Assembly (NCBI GenBank): GCA_025465475.1
Contig: JAODMR010000161.1
Coordinates: forward strand, 1 to 58,134
Source: Micrococcaceae bacterium
GTDB lineage: Bacteria > Actinomycetota > Actinomycetes > Actinomycetales > Micrococcaceae
Direction of reading: 5' to 3'
Length of the DNA stretch: 58,134 nucleotides
The position numbers were made by a program, and so were the translations under genes. The first letter of the stretch is position 1. Every line of letters begins with the position of its first letter. Below are positions 16,950 through 25,781 of this stretch, piece after piece. A model generated the notes under the pieces. The model had not been told where the DNA came from. It saw only the letters and a program-made list of their open reading frames with translations, and did no database searches.

Positions 16950-17633
16950 ATGGGCATTCCCCGCATTGGCCGCCACGTCTTCCTCACCGGAGGCGTGGCG
17001 GCCGCCCTGCTCCTGTCCGCCTGCACTGGCCCGTCAGCGGGCACGACTGACAATTTCGCGGCCGCATCCACTCCCGCGGCAACACCGGCTTCAACAACAC
17101 CGACTCCATCGGCCCCCAGCCCCGTCGTTGGGAGCGGCCCCTCGATGGCCGCGACAGGTCCGTTGCTGGCGGCATCCGTTCCCGTTCGCCTGGAGGTTCC
17201 GGACATCGGCGTTGACACGCCACTGCCACAACTGGGGCAGGCCGCCGACGGCACCGCTGAGGTGCCACCCGGTGAACCCGGATCACCGGCAGGCTGGTAC
17301 AAGTTCTCCCCGACGCCCGGTGCGTTGGGACCCGCCGTGATTCTGGGCCACGTCAACTCGACCGAAAGCCCGATCGGTGTCTTCTACCGGCTGCACGAAT
17401 TGCACCAGGGCCAGCAGTTCTTGGTCACCAGGGCGGACGGCACGGTAGCGGTCTTCCAGGTCGATCGCAGCGCAGAGTTCCGCAAAAGCACCTTTCCCAC
17501 CCTTGACGTCTATGGCAACACCAGCCGGGCGGAAATTCGCCTGATCACCTGCGGAGGCTTGGAAGCCTCATCGGGTGAATACACAGAAAACACAGTTGTC
17601 TACGGCCACCTGGTGGCAAGCCATTCGGCCTGA
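16950..17633 (+). CDS. class F-type sortase
   Basis: 227 residues. The N-terminal helix ends in LLLSAC, so this sortase may be lipid-anchored instead of held by a plain signal anchor. A Ser/Thr/Pro-rich spacer (about residues 30-70) leads to the sortase barrel: VRLEVPDIGVDTPL, VILGHVNS (catalytic His), VFQVDRSAEF, and RLITCGG (catalytic Cys). Downstream, EASSGEYTENTVVYGHL is where the catalytic Arg is expected; I see no Arg there. The gene follows the CHRD gene by 8 bp and precedes a small lipoprotein. The natural substrate is unclear because the neighbour lacks an LPxTG motif. Confidence 0.82.
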   Translation: MGIPRIGRHVFLTGGVAAALLLSACTGPSAGTTDNFAAASTPAATPASTTPTPSAPSPVVGSGPSMAATGPLLAASVPVRLEVPDIGVDTPLPQLGQAADGTAEVPPGEPGSPAGWYKFSPTPGALGPAVILGHVNSTESPIGVFYRLHELHQGQQFLVTRADGTVAVFQVDRSAEFRKSTFPTLDVYGNTSRAEIRLITCGGLEASSGEYTENTVVYGHLVASHSA

Positions 17634-17703
17634 GCCGGGCAGTTCCACCAGCCGATTGTCCAACCGCCTGGCTTGAACAGGCAGCACCTACAAGGAGTAA
17701 CCC

Positions 17704-18369
17704 ATGAAACGAAACCCCTGGTACGCGGTGCTGCTGGCAGCGTCCCTTTTGTCCCTTGCAGGGTGCGGCGGCGCTGCCCCCGCAGCTACTCCCAACGCCA
17801 CCGGCGAACCAGGGATGACCATGGCCACTGGCCAGAGCATGGCCGCAGGCGAAAGCATGGCCCCGTCCTCCGGGACCCAGCAGGCGGGGAATCCCGAACA
17901 CCAGGCTTCGCCATCGGCCAGCGGGGCTGCAGAACCGTCACCGGCCACGCAGATGATCTGTGCCGAAGAAACCAAGGACAACATCACCAGGATACTGGCG
18001 TTGCAAACGCCGCCGCACAGCGTCGATAGTTGGGCGGATCAAATCTATACCTGCACCTACCACCTGTCCGACGGACCCCTGGTGCTGACCGTGAAAGAGT
18101 CCCCGGATCCCGCCGCTGCCCACACCTATTTTGACGCAGCCCAAGCCGCCGACGCCGGCAACCAGTCGATTGACGGTCTGACAAACCTCGGCTTTCCCGC
18201 CTTCAGCAATGACCGGGGATCGGTGACCTTCCTCAAGGACAGCACGACGCTGACCGTGGATGCTTCGGCATTGCCGGCCGCCGTGGGGCCGCACGCAATC
18301 ACGCCGAAGGAGTTCGCCTACGAGGTAGCTTCGACGGTTCTGGCGTGCTGGAAGGAGCACCACTCCTAG
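17704..18369 (+). CDS. lipoprotein of unknown function
   Basis: 221 residues. The signal sequence MKRNPWYAVLLAASLLSLAGC ends in a lipobox (LAGC). A low-complexity spacer contains repeated GxSMA units (TGQSMAAGESMAPSSG). A globular C-terminal half (about 80-221) has two Cys pairs (MICAEET... IYTCTYHLSDGPLVLTV) and a strand-rich fold (FLKDSTTLTVDASALP); no family is recognised with certainty. AAGGAG precedes the ATG by 6 nt. It follows the sortase gene by 70 bp. Its last 71 bp overlap the convergent MFS gene, an unusually long tail-to-tail overlap. Confidence 0.75.
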   Translation: MKRNPWYAVLLAASLLSLAGCGGAAPAATPNATGEPGMTMATGQSMAAGESMAPSSGTQQAGNPEHQASPSASGAAEPSPATQMICAEETKDNITRILALQTPPHSVDSWADQIYTCTYHLSDGPLVLTVKESPDPAAAHTYFDAAQAADAGNQSIDGLTNLGFPAFSNDRGSVTFLKDSTTLTVDASALPAAVGPHAITPKEFAYEVASTVLACWKEHHS

Positions 18370-19792
18370 AACCAGCGGAATGTAGACCCCTGTCCCGCGG
18401 CATGGCCAGCGCCGCGGCAACCGTCAGCACTGCTGCGAGGGCGACGGCCAGGAACACGGCGTTGCTGGCGTCCTTGACCACGGGGATGGCTGTCTCGTCA
18501 TTGCCATTGGCCAGGAAGATCGCATTGGCAATGGCACCAAAAATCGCCACTCCAACGGCGCTTCCGGTCGAACGGGCAAAAAGGTTGGTGCCGGTCACCA
18601 CGCCGCGCTGGTTCCATTCGACGCTGGACTGCGCGGCGATCAGGCCCGGCGTGGCCACCAGGCCGAGTCCCAGCCCGATGACGAAGGACGTCAGGGCCAC
18701 GAGCCAGACCCGCGGTGTTTGGGCGGTGGCTGTCAGCACCCAGGCACCAAGCACCACCAGCACCATGCCGATCAGAACCGTGCGGCGAAAACCGATCCGC
18801 AGGTACAGCCTGCCCGAGAGGGACGCGGCGATGGGCCAACCGATGGTGAGGGCGGCCAGGGCGAGGCCGGCGACCAGGGGAGGGGTTCCCAGGGAGCGTT
18901 CCAGGTAGGTCGGCACGTACGACGTCAAACCCAGCAGGATCCCGCCCACGCCGAAGGAGACCAGCGCGGTGCTGAGCAGCAGACGCCGGGAAAAGACCCA
19001 CAACGGCAGGACGGGCTCGTCGGCCCTTCGTTCCACCAGGACAAAGGCGAGCAACAGCAGCGCTCCGACTCCGAAAGCAGCCAGACTTATCGGCGAGTTC
19101 CACGCCCAGGCCTGGCCGCCTTCCAGCACGGCCAGGATCAGCAGTGACAGGGAAGCCGTCAGCAGTGCCGCTCCCGCGTAGTCAACCTTATGGTGACGCT
19201 TTTCGATGTTCTCCTTGAAGTTGCGCAGAATCATCCAGGCGGCCAGGACGCTCAACGGAATGTTGACGAAGAAGATCCAACGCCAGGTCAGGAACTGGGC
19301 GAACACGCCACCCAGGGTCGGCCCCACCACGGAGGAAATGGCCCAGACGCTGGCGATATAGCCCTGCGCCTTGGCGCGCTCTGCGACGGTATAGATGTCA
19401 CCGGCGATGGTGATGCCCATGGGCTGGACAGCTCCTGCACCAAGGCCCTGCACCACACGGAACGCGATGAGGGCGGGCATGCTCCACGCGAAACCGGAGA
19501 GGATGGAGCCCAGCAGGAACAGTCCGATACCGACCAGCATGATCGGTTTCCGACCCACCGTGTCGGCGAGCTTGGCGTACAGGGGCACGGAGACGGCTTG
19601 CGCCAACAGGTAAATCGAGAAGAGCCACGGAAACGAACTGAACCCGCCCAGGTCCTTCACGATGGACGGCACCGCCGTTGCCAGGATCGTTGAATCGATG
19701 GCCACCAGCCCCGTGGTCAGCATGAGGGCAATCAGGATTGGTCCCCGTTCGGAGCGGAAACCCACGCCGGCGGCGGTGTTTGTTGACGTCAC
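18299..19792 (-). CDS. MFS drug-efflux transporter (DHA2/EmrB type)
   Basis: About 497 residues with 14 predicted helices. Signature stretches are LVAIDSTILATAVPSIVKDLGG in helix 1, the motif A loop AKLADTVGRKPIMLVG, helix 4-5 FRVVQGLGAGAVQPMGITIAGDI and motif C SSVVGPTLGGVF. Proteins of this group export hydrophobic drugs by proton antiport. GTG 19792 is preferred over the upstream ATG 19813 because AGGGAG precedes it by 4 nt. The Arg/Ser/Pro-rich C-terminal tail overlaps the convergent lipoprotein gene by 71 bp. No dedicated regulator is adjacent; the divergent neighbour is an HtrA-like protease. Confidence 0.88.
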   Translation of the reverse strand: MTSTNTAAGVGFRSERGPILIALMLTTGLVAIDSTILATAVPSIVKDLGGFSSFPWLFSIYLLAQAVSVPLYAKLADTVGRKPIMLVGIGLFLLGSILSGFAWSMPALIAFRVVQGLGAGAVQPMGITIAGDIYTVAERAKAQGYIASVWAISSVVGPTLGGVFAQFLTWRWIFFVNIPLSVLAAWMILRNFKENIEKRHHKVDYAGAALLTASLSLLILAVLEGGQAWAWNSPISLAAFGVGALLLLAFVLVERRADEPVLPLWVFSRRLLLSTALVSFGVGGILLGLTSYVPTYLERSLGTPPLVAGLALAALTIGWPIAASLSGRLYLRIGFRRTVLIGMVLVVLGAWVLTATAQTPRVWLVALTSFVIGLGLGLVATPGLIAAQSSVEWNQRGVVTGTNLFARSTGSAVGVAIFGAIANAIFLANGNDETAIPVVKDASNAVFLAVALAAVLTVAAALAMPRDRGLHSAGSRSGAPSSTPEPSKLPRRRTPSA

Positions 19793-19978
19793 GATACTCC
19801 CTGTTTTTCCCACTCCGCCGAAACAGGCGACGGGGGAGCAACCCGTGATCGTGGACCATTTATTCCCGAACCGGTGGTGCGCGTCGGGAAACTGCCACCC
19901 CTTCGCCCGCCCGTTGGCGTACCAACTTAGACTGTATTTTAGGTTTCAGGCATTCGCTCTTGGGCCCGGGAGGACCGC

Positions 19979-21172
19979 ATGCACTATCCGTTGACGAGTT
20001 CCAGCCGGAAGGCGCGGGCCGGCGCAGCCCTCCTGGGAGCCGCCCTGATCGGAAGCATGGGGGCTTGCACAGCCGGCCCCGGCGTTGATGCGGGTGCCTC
20101 CACAGCTGTGAGCGCCACCGCCGGTGCCGTCGAATTGTCCGCATCGCCGACCGGCGCCGCCAGTGAGGCCGCCGGGGCGGCCGGTGGGGCCGCCGGATCG
20201 GCGACCGGCACGGCGAGTGGGTCCGCCGCATCCACCGGGGCGCCGGCGGGGAACGGAAAGTATGCGGGGCTGGAGGACGTGCCGGGCATTGTTACGGAAG
20301 TCGAAACCTCGGTGGTCACCATCCTGACGACGACGGGCGTGGGCAGCGGGGTGGTGTACCGCGCTGACGGCATCATTGTCACAGATGCGCATGTCGTTGA
20401 GGACGAGCAGCATCACCCGTTCAACACCGTGCAGGTGCAGTTCGCCGATGGAAGCCAAGTCTCGGCCAGCGTCGTCGGCGTGGATGACACCACCGACGTC
20501 GGCGTCCTGCGAACCGAACGGGGCAACCTTCCGGCAGCGAAATTCGCCCCGGCCCTGCCCGCGGTTGGTGAGCTGGCCGTGGTGCTCGGCAGCCCACTGG
20601 GACTGGCAGAAACGGTAACGGCGGGCATCGTGTCGGCCCTGCACCGCAACATGCCCGCCTCGGAAGGCTCGCCACAGGGCTCCATCGACCTGATCCAGAC
20701 CGATGCGCCCATCTCGCCCGGCAACTCCGGAGGCGCCGTCGTGAACGGCAAGGCTGAGGTCATTGGCTTGTCGGAGGCCTATTTGCCGCCCAGTTCCGGG
20801 GCGGTGGCCATCGGCTTTGTCACCCCGGCGGCCACGGTGACCGACGTCGCGGACCAGCTGCTGAACAACGGCACCGTCACGCACGCGGCCCTGGGCGTGG
20901 TGCCCACCGATATCACGGCCGAGATTGCCCAACGATTTAGCCTGCCCACCACCTCGGGGGCCTTGGTGGTGGATGTTCCTTCGGGCGGGGCCGCTGACGC
21001 CGCCGGGCTGAAACCGGGGGACATCATCACCGCTGTCGACGGAACGGCCGTGACGAACTCGCTGGATCTGGTGGCCGATATTCGGAAAAAGGATCCGGGG
21101 GACCGGGTTGAATTGACGGTCCTGCGGGGCGGCAAGAGCAGCACGGTGTCGGTGACGCTCGGCAGCAGATAG
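19979..21172 (+). CDS. HtrA/DegP-like S1C serine protease, lipoprotein with PDZ domain
   Basis: 397 residues. The leader ends in a lipobox (IGSMGAC, Cys30). An Ala/Gly/Ser-rich linker (30-92) separates the anchor from the trypsin-like domain with triad His138 (IVTDAHVV), Asp173 (DDTTDVGVL) and Ser250 (SPGNSGGAV). A C-terminal PDZ domain (about 300-395) contains SGALVVDVPSGGAADAAGLKPGDIITAVDG. It is an extracytoplasmic quality-control or processing protease tethered to the outer face of the membrane. GGGAGG precedes the ATG. Most actinobacterial HtrA proteins are anchored by a transmembrane helix; a lipid anchor is less usual. It is divergent from the MFS gene. Confidence 0.92.
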   Translation: MHYPLTSSSRKARAGAALLGAALIGSMGACTAGPGVDAGASTAVSATAGAVELSASPTGAASEAAGAAGGAAGSATGTASGSAASTGAPAGNGKYAGLEDVPGIVTEVETSVVTILTTTGVGSGVVYRADGIIVTDAHVVEDEQHHPFNTVQVQFADGSQVSASVVGVDDTTDVGVLRTERGNLPAAKFAPALPAVGELAVVLGSPLGLAETVTAGIVSALHRNMPASEGSPQGSIDLIQTDAPISPGNSGGAVVNGKAEVIGLSEAYLPPSSGAVAIGFVTPAATVTDVADQLLNNGTVTHAALGVVPTDITAEIAQRFSLPTTSGALVVDVPSGGAADAAGLKPGDIITAVDGTAVTNSLDLVADIRKKDPGDRVELTVLRGGKSSTVSVTLGSR

Positions 21173-21182
21173 TACGGGTGGC

Positions 21183-22103
21183 TCAGGCCAGGAGGGCTGC
21201 CGCGGCCACCAGGACGGGGACCGCCAGGACCGTCGTGAGCAGAATGATGCCGCGTGCCACAGGCATGCCCCGGTCGTAGCGGCTTGCGAATAGGAACGCA
21301 TTCTGGGCAGTGGGTAGCCCTGCCATCATGACAGCCCCAAGCAGCAGCGGGCCGCTCAGCCCGAACAGCACCCGGGCGATGAGGAACGTCAGCACGGGCA
21401 TGACCACTGACTTCAGGATGGTTCCCGTCAGGACCTCCGCCTTCTCTGCAGGGGCGGCCAGCAGCCGGCTGCCGTGCAGCGACATGCCGAAGGCCATCAG
21501 GACCAGGGGAACAGCGGCCCCGCCCAGCAGTTGGAGGGGCTGCCAAATGAGTGAAGGAACCTGGACTCCGATGGCGGCCACCACGAGGCCGGCGAAGGAG
21601 GCAATGATCATGGGATTGCGGAAGGGCTGCGACGCGATGGTGCGCAGCGACGGCCTTCCGCCCGTTGCGACGTCAAGGATGGTCAGGTACATGGGGGCCA
21701 GCAGCAGGAGCTGGACGAGCAGGATCGGGGCCACGGGCGTGGCGTTGCCAAGGGCGTAGACGGCGATCGGAATGCCGATGTTGTTGGCGTTGACATACGA
21801 ACTCGACATGGCGCCAATGGCCGTTTCGGCCACGGCCCTGGGAAACCACAGGCGGCTGACCAGCACATAGAGGCCCGCGGTCAGGGCGGCGGAGATCAGG
21901 GCGACCGGAACGTACGCCGAAAAGACCTCAGCCAGATTGGCCTTGGCCAGGACGGTGAAGAGCAGGGCTGGGTTGGTGATGGAAAAAGCGGTCTGGGTGA
22001 GGGCCTGCACCGCGCCCGGGCCGCCGATGCGCAGGCGGGCTGCCACGTAACCGACGGCGATCACCACCGCGACCAGGCTGAACCCCGCGAGCACGCCGCC
22101 CAT
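21183..22103 (-). CDS. AEC (auxin efflux carrier) family transporter
   Basis: 306 residues and about ten helices in two inverted halves. The first half has ITNPALLFTVLAKANLAEVF and SSSYVNANNIGIPIAVYALGNA. The second has RNPMIIASFAGLVVAAIGVQVP, AAVPLVLMAFGMSL and GAVMMAGLPTAQNAFLFASRYD. These Asn/Pro-broken helices are typical of AEC permeases, which export or exchange organic acids such as malate or malonate in bacteria. ATG 22103 has AAAGGAG upstream; the longer frame to 22181 has no homology. It ends 10 bp from the convergent HtrA-like gene. The substrate cannot be inferred from context. Confidence 0.88.
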   Translation of the reverse strand: MGGVLAGFSLVAVVIAVGYVAARLRIGGPGAVQALTQTAFSITNPALLFTVLAKANLAEVFSAYVPVALISAALTAGLYVLVSRLWFPRAVAETAIGAMSSSYVNANNIGIPIAVYALGNATPVAPILLVQLLLLAPMYLTILDVATGGRPSLRTIASQPFRNPMIIASFAGLVVAAIGVQVPSLIWQPLQLLGGAAVPLVLMAFGMSLHGSRLLAAPAEKAEVLTGTILKSVVMPVLTFLIARVLFGLSGPLLLGAVMMAGLPTAQNAFLFASRYDRGMPVARGIILLTTVLAVPVLVAAAALLA

Positions 22104-22233
22104 GCCCGCACTCCTTTCGCCGGTTCCGGTCAGTTCCTGCCCGGCCGGAGCTGGTGCCGGGAACGGGCTGGGCCGGTACACCCGGTTAGCCTGATTCTAG
22201 AACACGGAAAGCGCGCTCCCGGCGCCGCGAAAA

Positions 22234-22267
22234 CCGGGCCGCCCGGAGTGGTTCCAGGGCGGCCCGG
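22234..22267 (-). terminator. intrinsic terminator of the membrane S1 protease gene
   Basis: CCGGGCCGCCC (22234-22244) and GGGCGGCCCGG (22257-22267) form a perfect 11-bp GC-rich stem with a 12-base loop. On the minus strand it is followed by TTTT, and it lies 45 bp after the stop codon of the protease gene. Confidence 0.8.
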
Positions 22268-22311
22268 CGTTTGCGGTGTTGCGGGGAGTCAGACGGTCCT
22301 CGGCCCGCGGG

Positions 22312-23724
22312 TTAGAGCACTATGTTGCTGGGAATCGGGCGGCCACAGTCGCTGCAGAATTTTCCATCGGCAGGATGGGTGTGGGCGGGATCCAGGCAGA
22401 ACGAGGACGGAGCGGCGTCAGCGACCGGAACGGCCGTCGGCATGGTTTCCGCGGCTCCGGCCCGGGGAGAGCTTGGTCCGAAGGAGGCGCCTTGTGTGAA
22501 GGGGACGGCGGGTGTGAACGGGGCACCCGGACCAAAGGACGCGGCAGGAGTGCCTGGTGACGCCGGTGCGGCTGCGGCCGTTGCGGCGCGGGCCGCGGCG
22601 CGGCGGCGACGGAGCACCAGGATCAGCACCAGCCCAGCCGCCAGAACCACCAGGAGTGCTGCACCACCAATGAGCACGGGCAGCACCAGCCACGTGATGT
22701 CATACGTCGTACCGGTGGTGGAGGTGGCTGGAGCCGCATTCGTGGTGGTTACCGCGACGGCTTCGGCGCTGGGCTGCGGAACGCTGACCTCCACGTTGTT
22801 GCTCTTGAGGAAGGTCTGCAGGTCAGCGGAGTTGGTGATGAAGTTGAAGTTCTTTGACTCGCCGGAAATCGTGAAGCTGTTGATGCCAACCACCCGGCCT
22901 TGGGCGTCAACGGTCGGGCCGCCGGACATCCCGGGGCTGATGTCAGCGTTGATCTCCGTTCCGGGAACGCCGTTGGGGCCTACCTGATTGCTGGAGACGG
23001 TCCCCGTCTTGAAGGAGGCGCGGATGCGGGATCCATCCACCACCTGGCTTACGGAGGCAGGGAAACCGACGGAGGTGATGTTGGCGCCGATCTCGGGGGT
23101 GCTGGCCGCGGTGCCCAACGGGACCGTGGGCTCGGGGAGGTCGGCTACCCGGAGCAGTGCCAGGTCACCGTTCTCGAACGGTTCATAGTTGAGGACCTGC
23201 GCGATGGTCGCGTCGGTGATAACCGCTCCTTCCACCGCCTTGGGCTGGATGACTTCCACAGTGCGTCCCAGCGGCTTGCCTTCTCCGCCGCCGTCGGTCT
23301 TCCAATCGATTTTGGCCTGCGGGAGCATTTCCAGGGCGTCGTTTTCGGCGAGGAACTCGGTCAGGATGGATTCACGGCCCTCCTGCGGGTCCACGCAGTG
23401 CCCTGCGGTCACGATGTGTCCGCTCGTGCTCGCGAACCAGCCGGTGCACAGCGTTTGGGCCGTCACCGTTCCTGACCACTCCCAGGTGCCGTCATTGGTG
23501 GGGTACAGCACGTCACCGGACCAGGTGGTCCCGACCAGCAGGATTGACTTCTCCGCGGAGGCGGGAGTCGCCGGGCTGGACGGATCTGCTGCCGGTGCGG
23601 TGGCTGCCGCCGAGGGTCCGGCGCCGGCAAACAGGGTGGCTGAGGCTACCAAAGCTGTTGCCAGGACGGGCAGAGCGCCCCGCCTGAGCAGCGTTGCAGA
23701 GGACGGGGAGGAGAGCTTGTTCAT
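22312..23724 (-). CDS. membrane-anchored S1 serine protease with cytoplasmic Cys/His tail
   Basis: 470 residues. A signal peptide (about 1-40) is followed by a trypsin-like domain with His109 (IVTAGHC), Asp187 (FENGDLALL) and Ser267 (PGMSGGPTV). A Thr/Ala linker, one transmembrane helix (344-371, WLVLPVLIGGAALLVVLAAG...) and RRRR place the last 100 residues in the cytoplasm. That tail is Ala/Pro/Phe/Gly-rich (repeated FGPGAPFTPAVPFTQGASFGP) and ends in CLDPAHTHPADGKFCSDCGRPIPSN, a compact zinc-ribbon-like motif. ATG 23724 begins the signal peptide, preceded by GAAAGAAGCGAG. A protease outside and a metal-binding element inside suggests a transmembrane sensor or regulator, but this is inference. 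Confidence 0.82.
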   Translation of the reverse strand: MNKLSSPSSATLLRRGALPVLATALVASATLFAGAGPSAAATAPAADPSSPATPASAEKSILLVGTTWSGDVLYPTNDGTWEWSGTVTAQTLCTGWFASTSGHIVTAGHCVDPQEGRESILTEFLAENDALEMLPQAKIDWKTDGGGEGKPLGRTVEVIQPKAVEGAVITDATIAQVLNYEPFENGDLALLRVADLPEPTVPLGTAASTPEIGANITSVGFPASVSQVVDGSRIRASFKTGTVSSNQVGPNGVPGTEINADISPGMSGGPTVDAQGRVVGINSFTISGESKNFNFITNSADLQTFLKSNNVEVSVPQPSAEAVAVTTTNAAPATSTTGTTYDITWLVLPVLIGGAALLVVLAAGLVLILVLRRRRAAARAATAAAAPASPGTPAASFGPGAPFTPAVPFTQGASFGPSSPRAGAAETMPTAVPVADAAPSSFCLDPAHTHPADGKFCSDCGRPIPSNIVL

Positions 23725-23932
23725 CTCGCTTCTTTCGGTGAAAGGGCCCGAGCGAAGGCGTCGGGCAGCTGGGAAACAGTGCTTGGCTTGTGCACGTTCC
23801 AGGAGTGCGTCCCGCCGGTTCATCCGGCGCCGTTGTCCCTGCCGTGCCCGCCTCAGGGGTTCCTGGTGGCGTAACTCCATGGTGCGGCCAGGCCCGGGAG
23901 GTCAACCTCCGTGCCAGCACTGAATTCCTTCA

Positions 23933-23970
23933 GCAGGTCCTTTTCCGACGGATGAGCGGGAAGGACCTGC
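23933..23970. terminator. hairpin after the I9-like gene
   Basis: GCAGGTCCTT (23933-23942) and AAGGACCTGC (23961-23970) form a perfect 10-bp stem with an 18-base loop, 9 bp past the stop of the I9-like gene. There is no U-tract on either strand, so termination is plausible but not certain. Confidence 0.45.
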
Positions 23971-23978
23971 CCTTCCAC

Positions 23979-24212
23979 CTATTGAATGTCGGAGTCCGGT
24001 GGGGCGATCCGGTGCGTGAGCTGACCGGTCACCGACGCCACGCCCGGAACCTCCTCCAACCGGGACTGCCCGCCGTCGGACACGCTGCCACTGATGATGC
24101 CGACGGCCGCCAGGACCTGCTCCACTTCCATTCCCCGTCTGCGCAGTTCCTCTCCAACTTCCTGGATGTTGGGGAGGTGCGCCTGGTCGACGGTGACGAT
24201 CACGTGCATCAT
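23979..24212 (-). CDS. small I9-propeptide-like protein beside a subtilase
   Basis: 77 residues: MMHVIVTVDQAHLPNIQEVGEEL, then a Val-Glu-Gln-Val-Leu stretch and GIISGSV, and finally VPGVASVTGQLTHRIAPPDSDIQ. The strand-helix-strand-strand-helix-strand pattern and the closing VPGVASV resemble the inhibitor I9 propeptide that chaperones and inhibits subtilisins. Here it is a separate gene. Similar short proteins are often annotated as ketohydroxyglutarate aldolase, which this length and pattern do not support. The start codon lies 29 bp after the S8 protease stop, so both are one operon. ATG 24212 or 24209 is possible. A role as trans-acting inhibitor or folding assistant of that protease is inferred. 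Confidence 0.7.
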   Translation of the reverse strand: MMHVIVTVDQAHLPNIQEVGEELRRRGMEVEQVLAAVGIISGSVSDGGQSRLEEVPGVASVTGQLTHRIAPPDSDIQ

Positions 24213-24241
24213 GCGCTCATGGTACGTCTCCCCGGACTGGT

Positions 24242-25573
24242 TCACTGAGGCGCGTTGACCATGCCGGAGCCGACGTCGACCGAAGGCGCCAACAGGCGCT
24301 GGGACTGCTGGACCAGTTCCGCCCACAACTCCCGGCCCCGGTAGCCGGTGGCTTCTGCCAGCAACGCCGCCACTCCTGCAGCGTGCGGCGTTGCCATGCT
24401 GGTGCCACTGATGATCCGATAACGGGTGGGCATCAGCCAGGACGAATAAACCTGCACGCCGGGCCCGGCCACGTCCACCTGCCCGCCCAAGGCCTCCAGG
24501 GATCGGGCGGAGAACGGGGCCACGGACAGCTGTGCGTCCAGGGCGCCGACCGCCATGATGTAGGGGCTGTTCGCCGGGGCTCCGACAAAGCCGAAGTTTC
24601 CAGCCGTTCGGTTGGCATTGTTCCCTGCTGCGGCAACAATCAGCGTCCCCTGATCCAGGGCCCGGGAGCCGGCGGCGGTGTAGGGCGGGTGCTGCTGGGC
24701 CACGTCGGCGCCGAGGGACATGGAGATCACGGCGCAGCCATTGGTGATGGCCCAGTCGATTCCGGCCAGGATGCCAGCGTCGCTGCCGGAACCTGCGTTG
24801 CTCAGCACTTTACCGGCGTAGATTTCAGCCTCGTAGGCGATGCCGTAACGCCTCCCGGTGGAGGGTTTCCGTGGTCCGCAGGACGTTCCGATGCAGTGCG
24901 TTCCGTGCCCGTGACCGTCCTGGGCGTCCTCTCCGCTGATGAAGGAGGACGTGGTGATGGTTCGTCCGGCGAAGTCAGGGTGGGATGCGTCAAAGCCGGT
25001 ATCCAGGACCGCGACCTTGATGCCTTTCCCGGAGCTGCTGCTGGAGACCGTTTTGGTGGCCTGCAGGCCCCACGTGTAATCGGCGGTGTCCTGGAAGCCG
25101 CTCGGTTGCGCGGCAGCGGAGGTGCCCCCCGCGTGTGCGCGGGAGGCCAGCCTCTGAGCCAGGTCGGCGGCGCCGTCCCGGAATCCGCTGGCATAGTCGG
25201 CTGTGTCATCCAGGATGTGGTAGACGAGCTCGGGGGAGAACGACAAAACGCGTGCACCGTCCGTCCCGGCCTCTGCCCGGGATCCAGTCATGGCCGACAG
25301 TTGACCCGGCTCTGCCGACACGACGGCGATGCCCAGGGTGGCGAAGTACCAGCCTTCGCCTCCGCTGCCGGGGGACAGGTCGACGCCGTGGGATGAAAAG
25401 TCCCGGCTGTCGGCGACGTTGGACAGGCCCGCGGCATGAAGTGCCCGCGAAGGATCTGTGCCGGCCTCATCGAAGACCACAACGTAGCGGCCGGTTGTTT
25501 CAACCGGTGGCTGTTCCCCTGGTACGCCGCTGCTTCGATTTTCGGCAGGAAACGGATGGTTGGACTCGATCAT
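24242..25573 (-). CDS. S8 (subtilisin-like) serine protease without signal peptide
   Basis: 443 residues with the full triad: Asp191 (VAVLDTGFDASHPDF), His223 (DGHGHGTHCIGT) and Ser392 (IISGTSMATPHAAG); the oxyanion region AAAGNNANRT is present. The N-terminal 120 residues (GRYVVVFDEAGTD... ALHAAGLSNVADS... GIAVVSAEPGQLSAM) look like a propeptide-type domain. There is no hydrophobic signal sequence after ATG 25573, which has AAGGAG ten bases upstream, so the enzyme is predicted to be cytoplasmic or exported by a non-classical route. It is followed by the small I9-like gene. The intracellular target is unknown. Confidence 0.88.
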   Translation of the reverse strand: MIESNHPFPAENRSSGVPGEQPPVETTGRYVVVFDEAGTDPSRALHAAGLSNVADSRDFSSHGVDLSPGSGGEGWYFATLGIAVVSAEPGQLSAMTGSRAEAGTDGARVLSFSPELVYHILDDTADYASGFRDGAADLAQRLASRAHAGGTSAAAQPSGFQDTADYTWGLQATKTVSSSSSGKGIKVAVLDTGFDASHPDFAGRTITTSSFISGEDAQDGHGHGTHCIGTSCGPRKPSTGRRYGIAYEAEIYAGKVLSNAGSGSDAGILAGIDWAITNGCAVISMSLGADVAQQHPPYTAAGSRALDQGTLIVAAAGNNANRTAGNFGFVGAPANSPYIMAVGALDAQLSVAPFSARSLEALGGQVDVAGPGVQVYSSWLMPTRYRIISGTSMATPHAAGVAALLAEATGYRGRELWAELVQQSQRLLAPSVDVGSGMVNAPQ

Positions 25574-25701
25574 TTCGAACTCCTTCACCGGACGGACTAT
25601 GGTGGGGCCCATCTAACCGCACGCAGCGTTATCGGAACATAACAATTTCTCGTGCCGCGAGTGCCGGTGGTTCCATGCCGGTCGTTCCGTCGTTAACGCC
25701 G

Positions 25702-25734
25702 GGCGCGGCTCCCTGTTGTACAGGAAGCCGCGCC
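25702..25734 (-). terminator. terminator-like hairpin after the SRPBCC gene
   Basis: GGCGCGGCT (25702-25710) pairs with AGCCGCGCC (25726-25734) and CCTG with CAGG, giving a 13-bp stem with one mismatch and a 5-base loop. It lies 48 bp past the stop of the SRPBCC gene. No U-tract follows. Confidence 0.6.
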
Positions 25735-25781
25735 GGGTGATCCGTTGTGGCGCCTATCGGCGCCGCCCACTGGGTGAGGGG

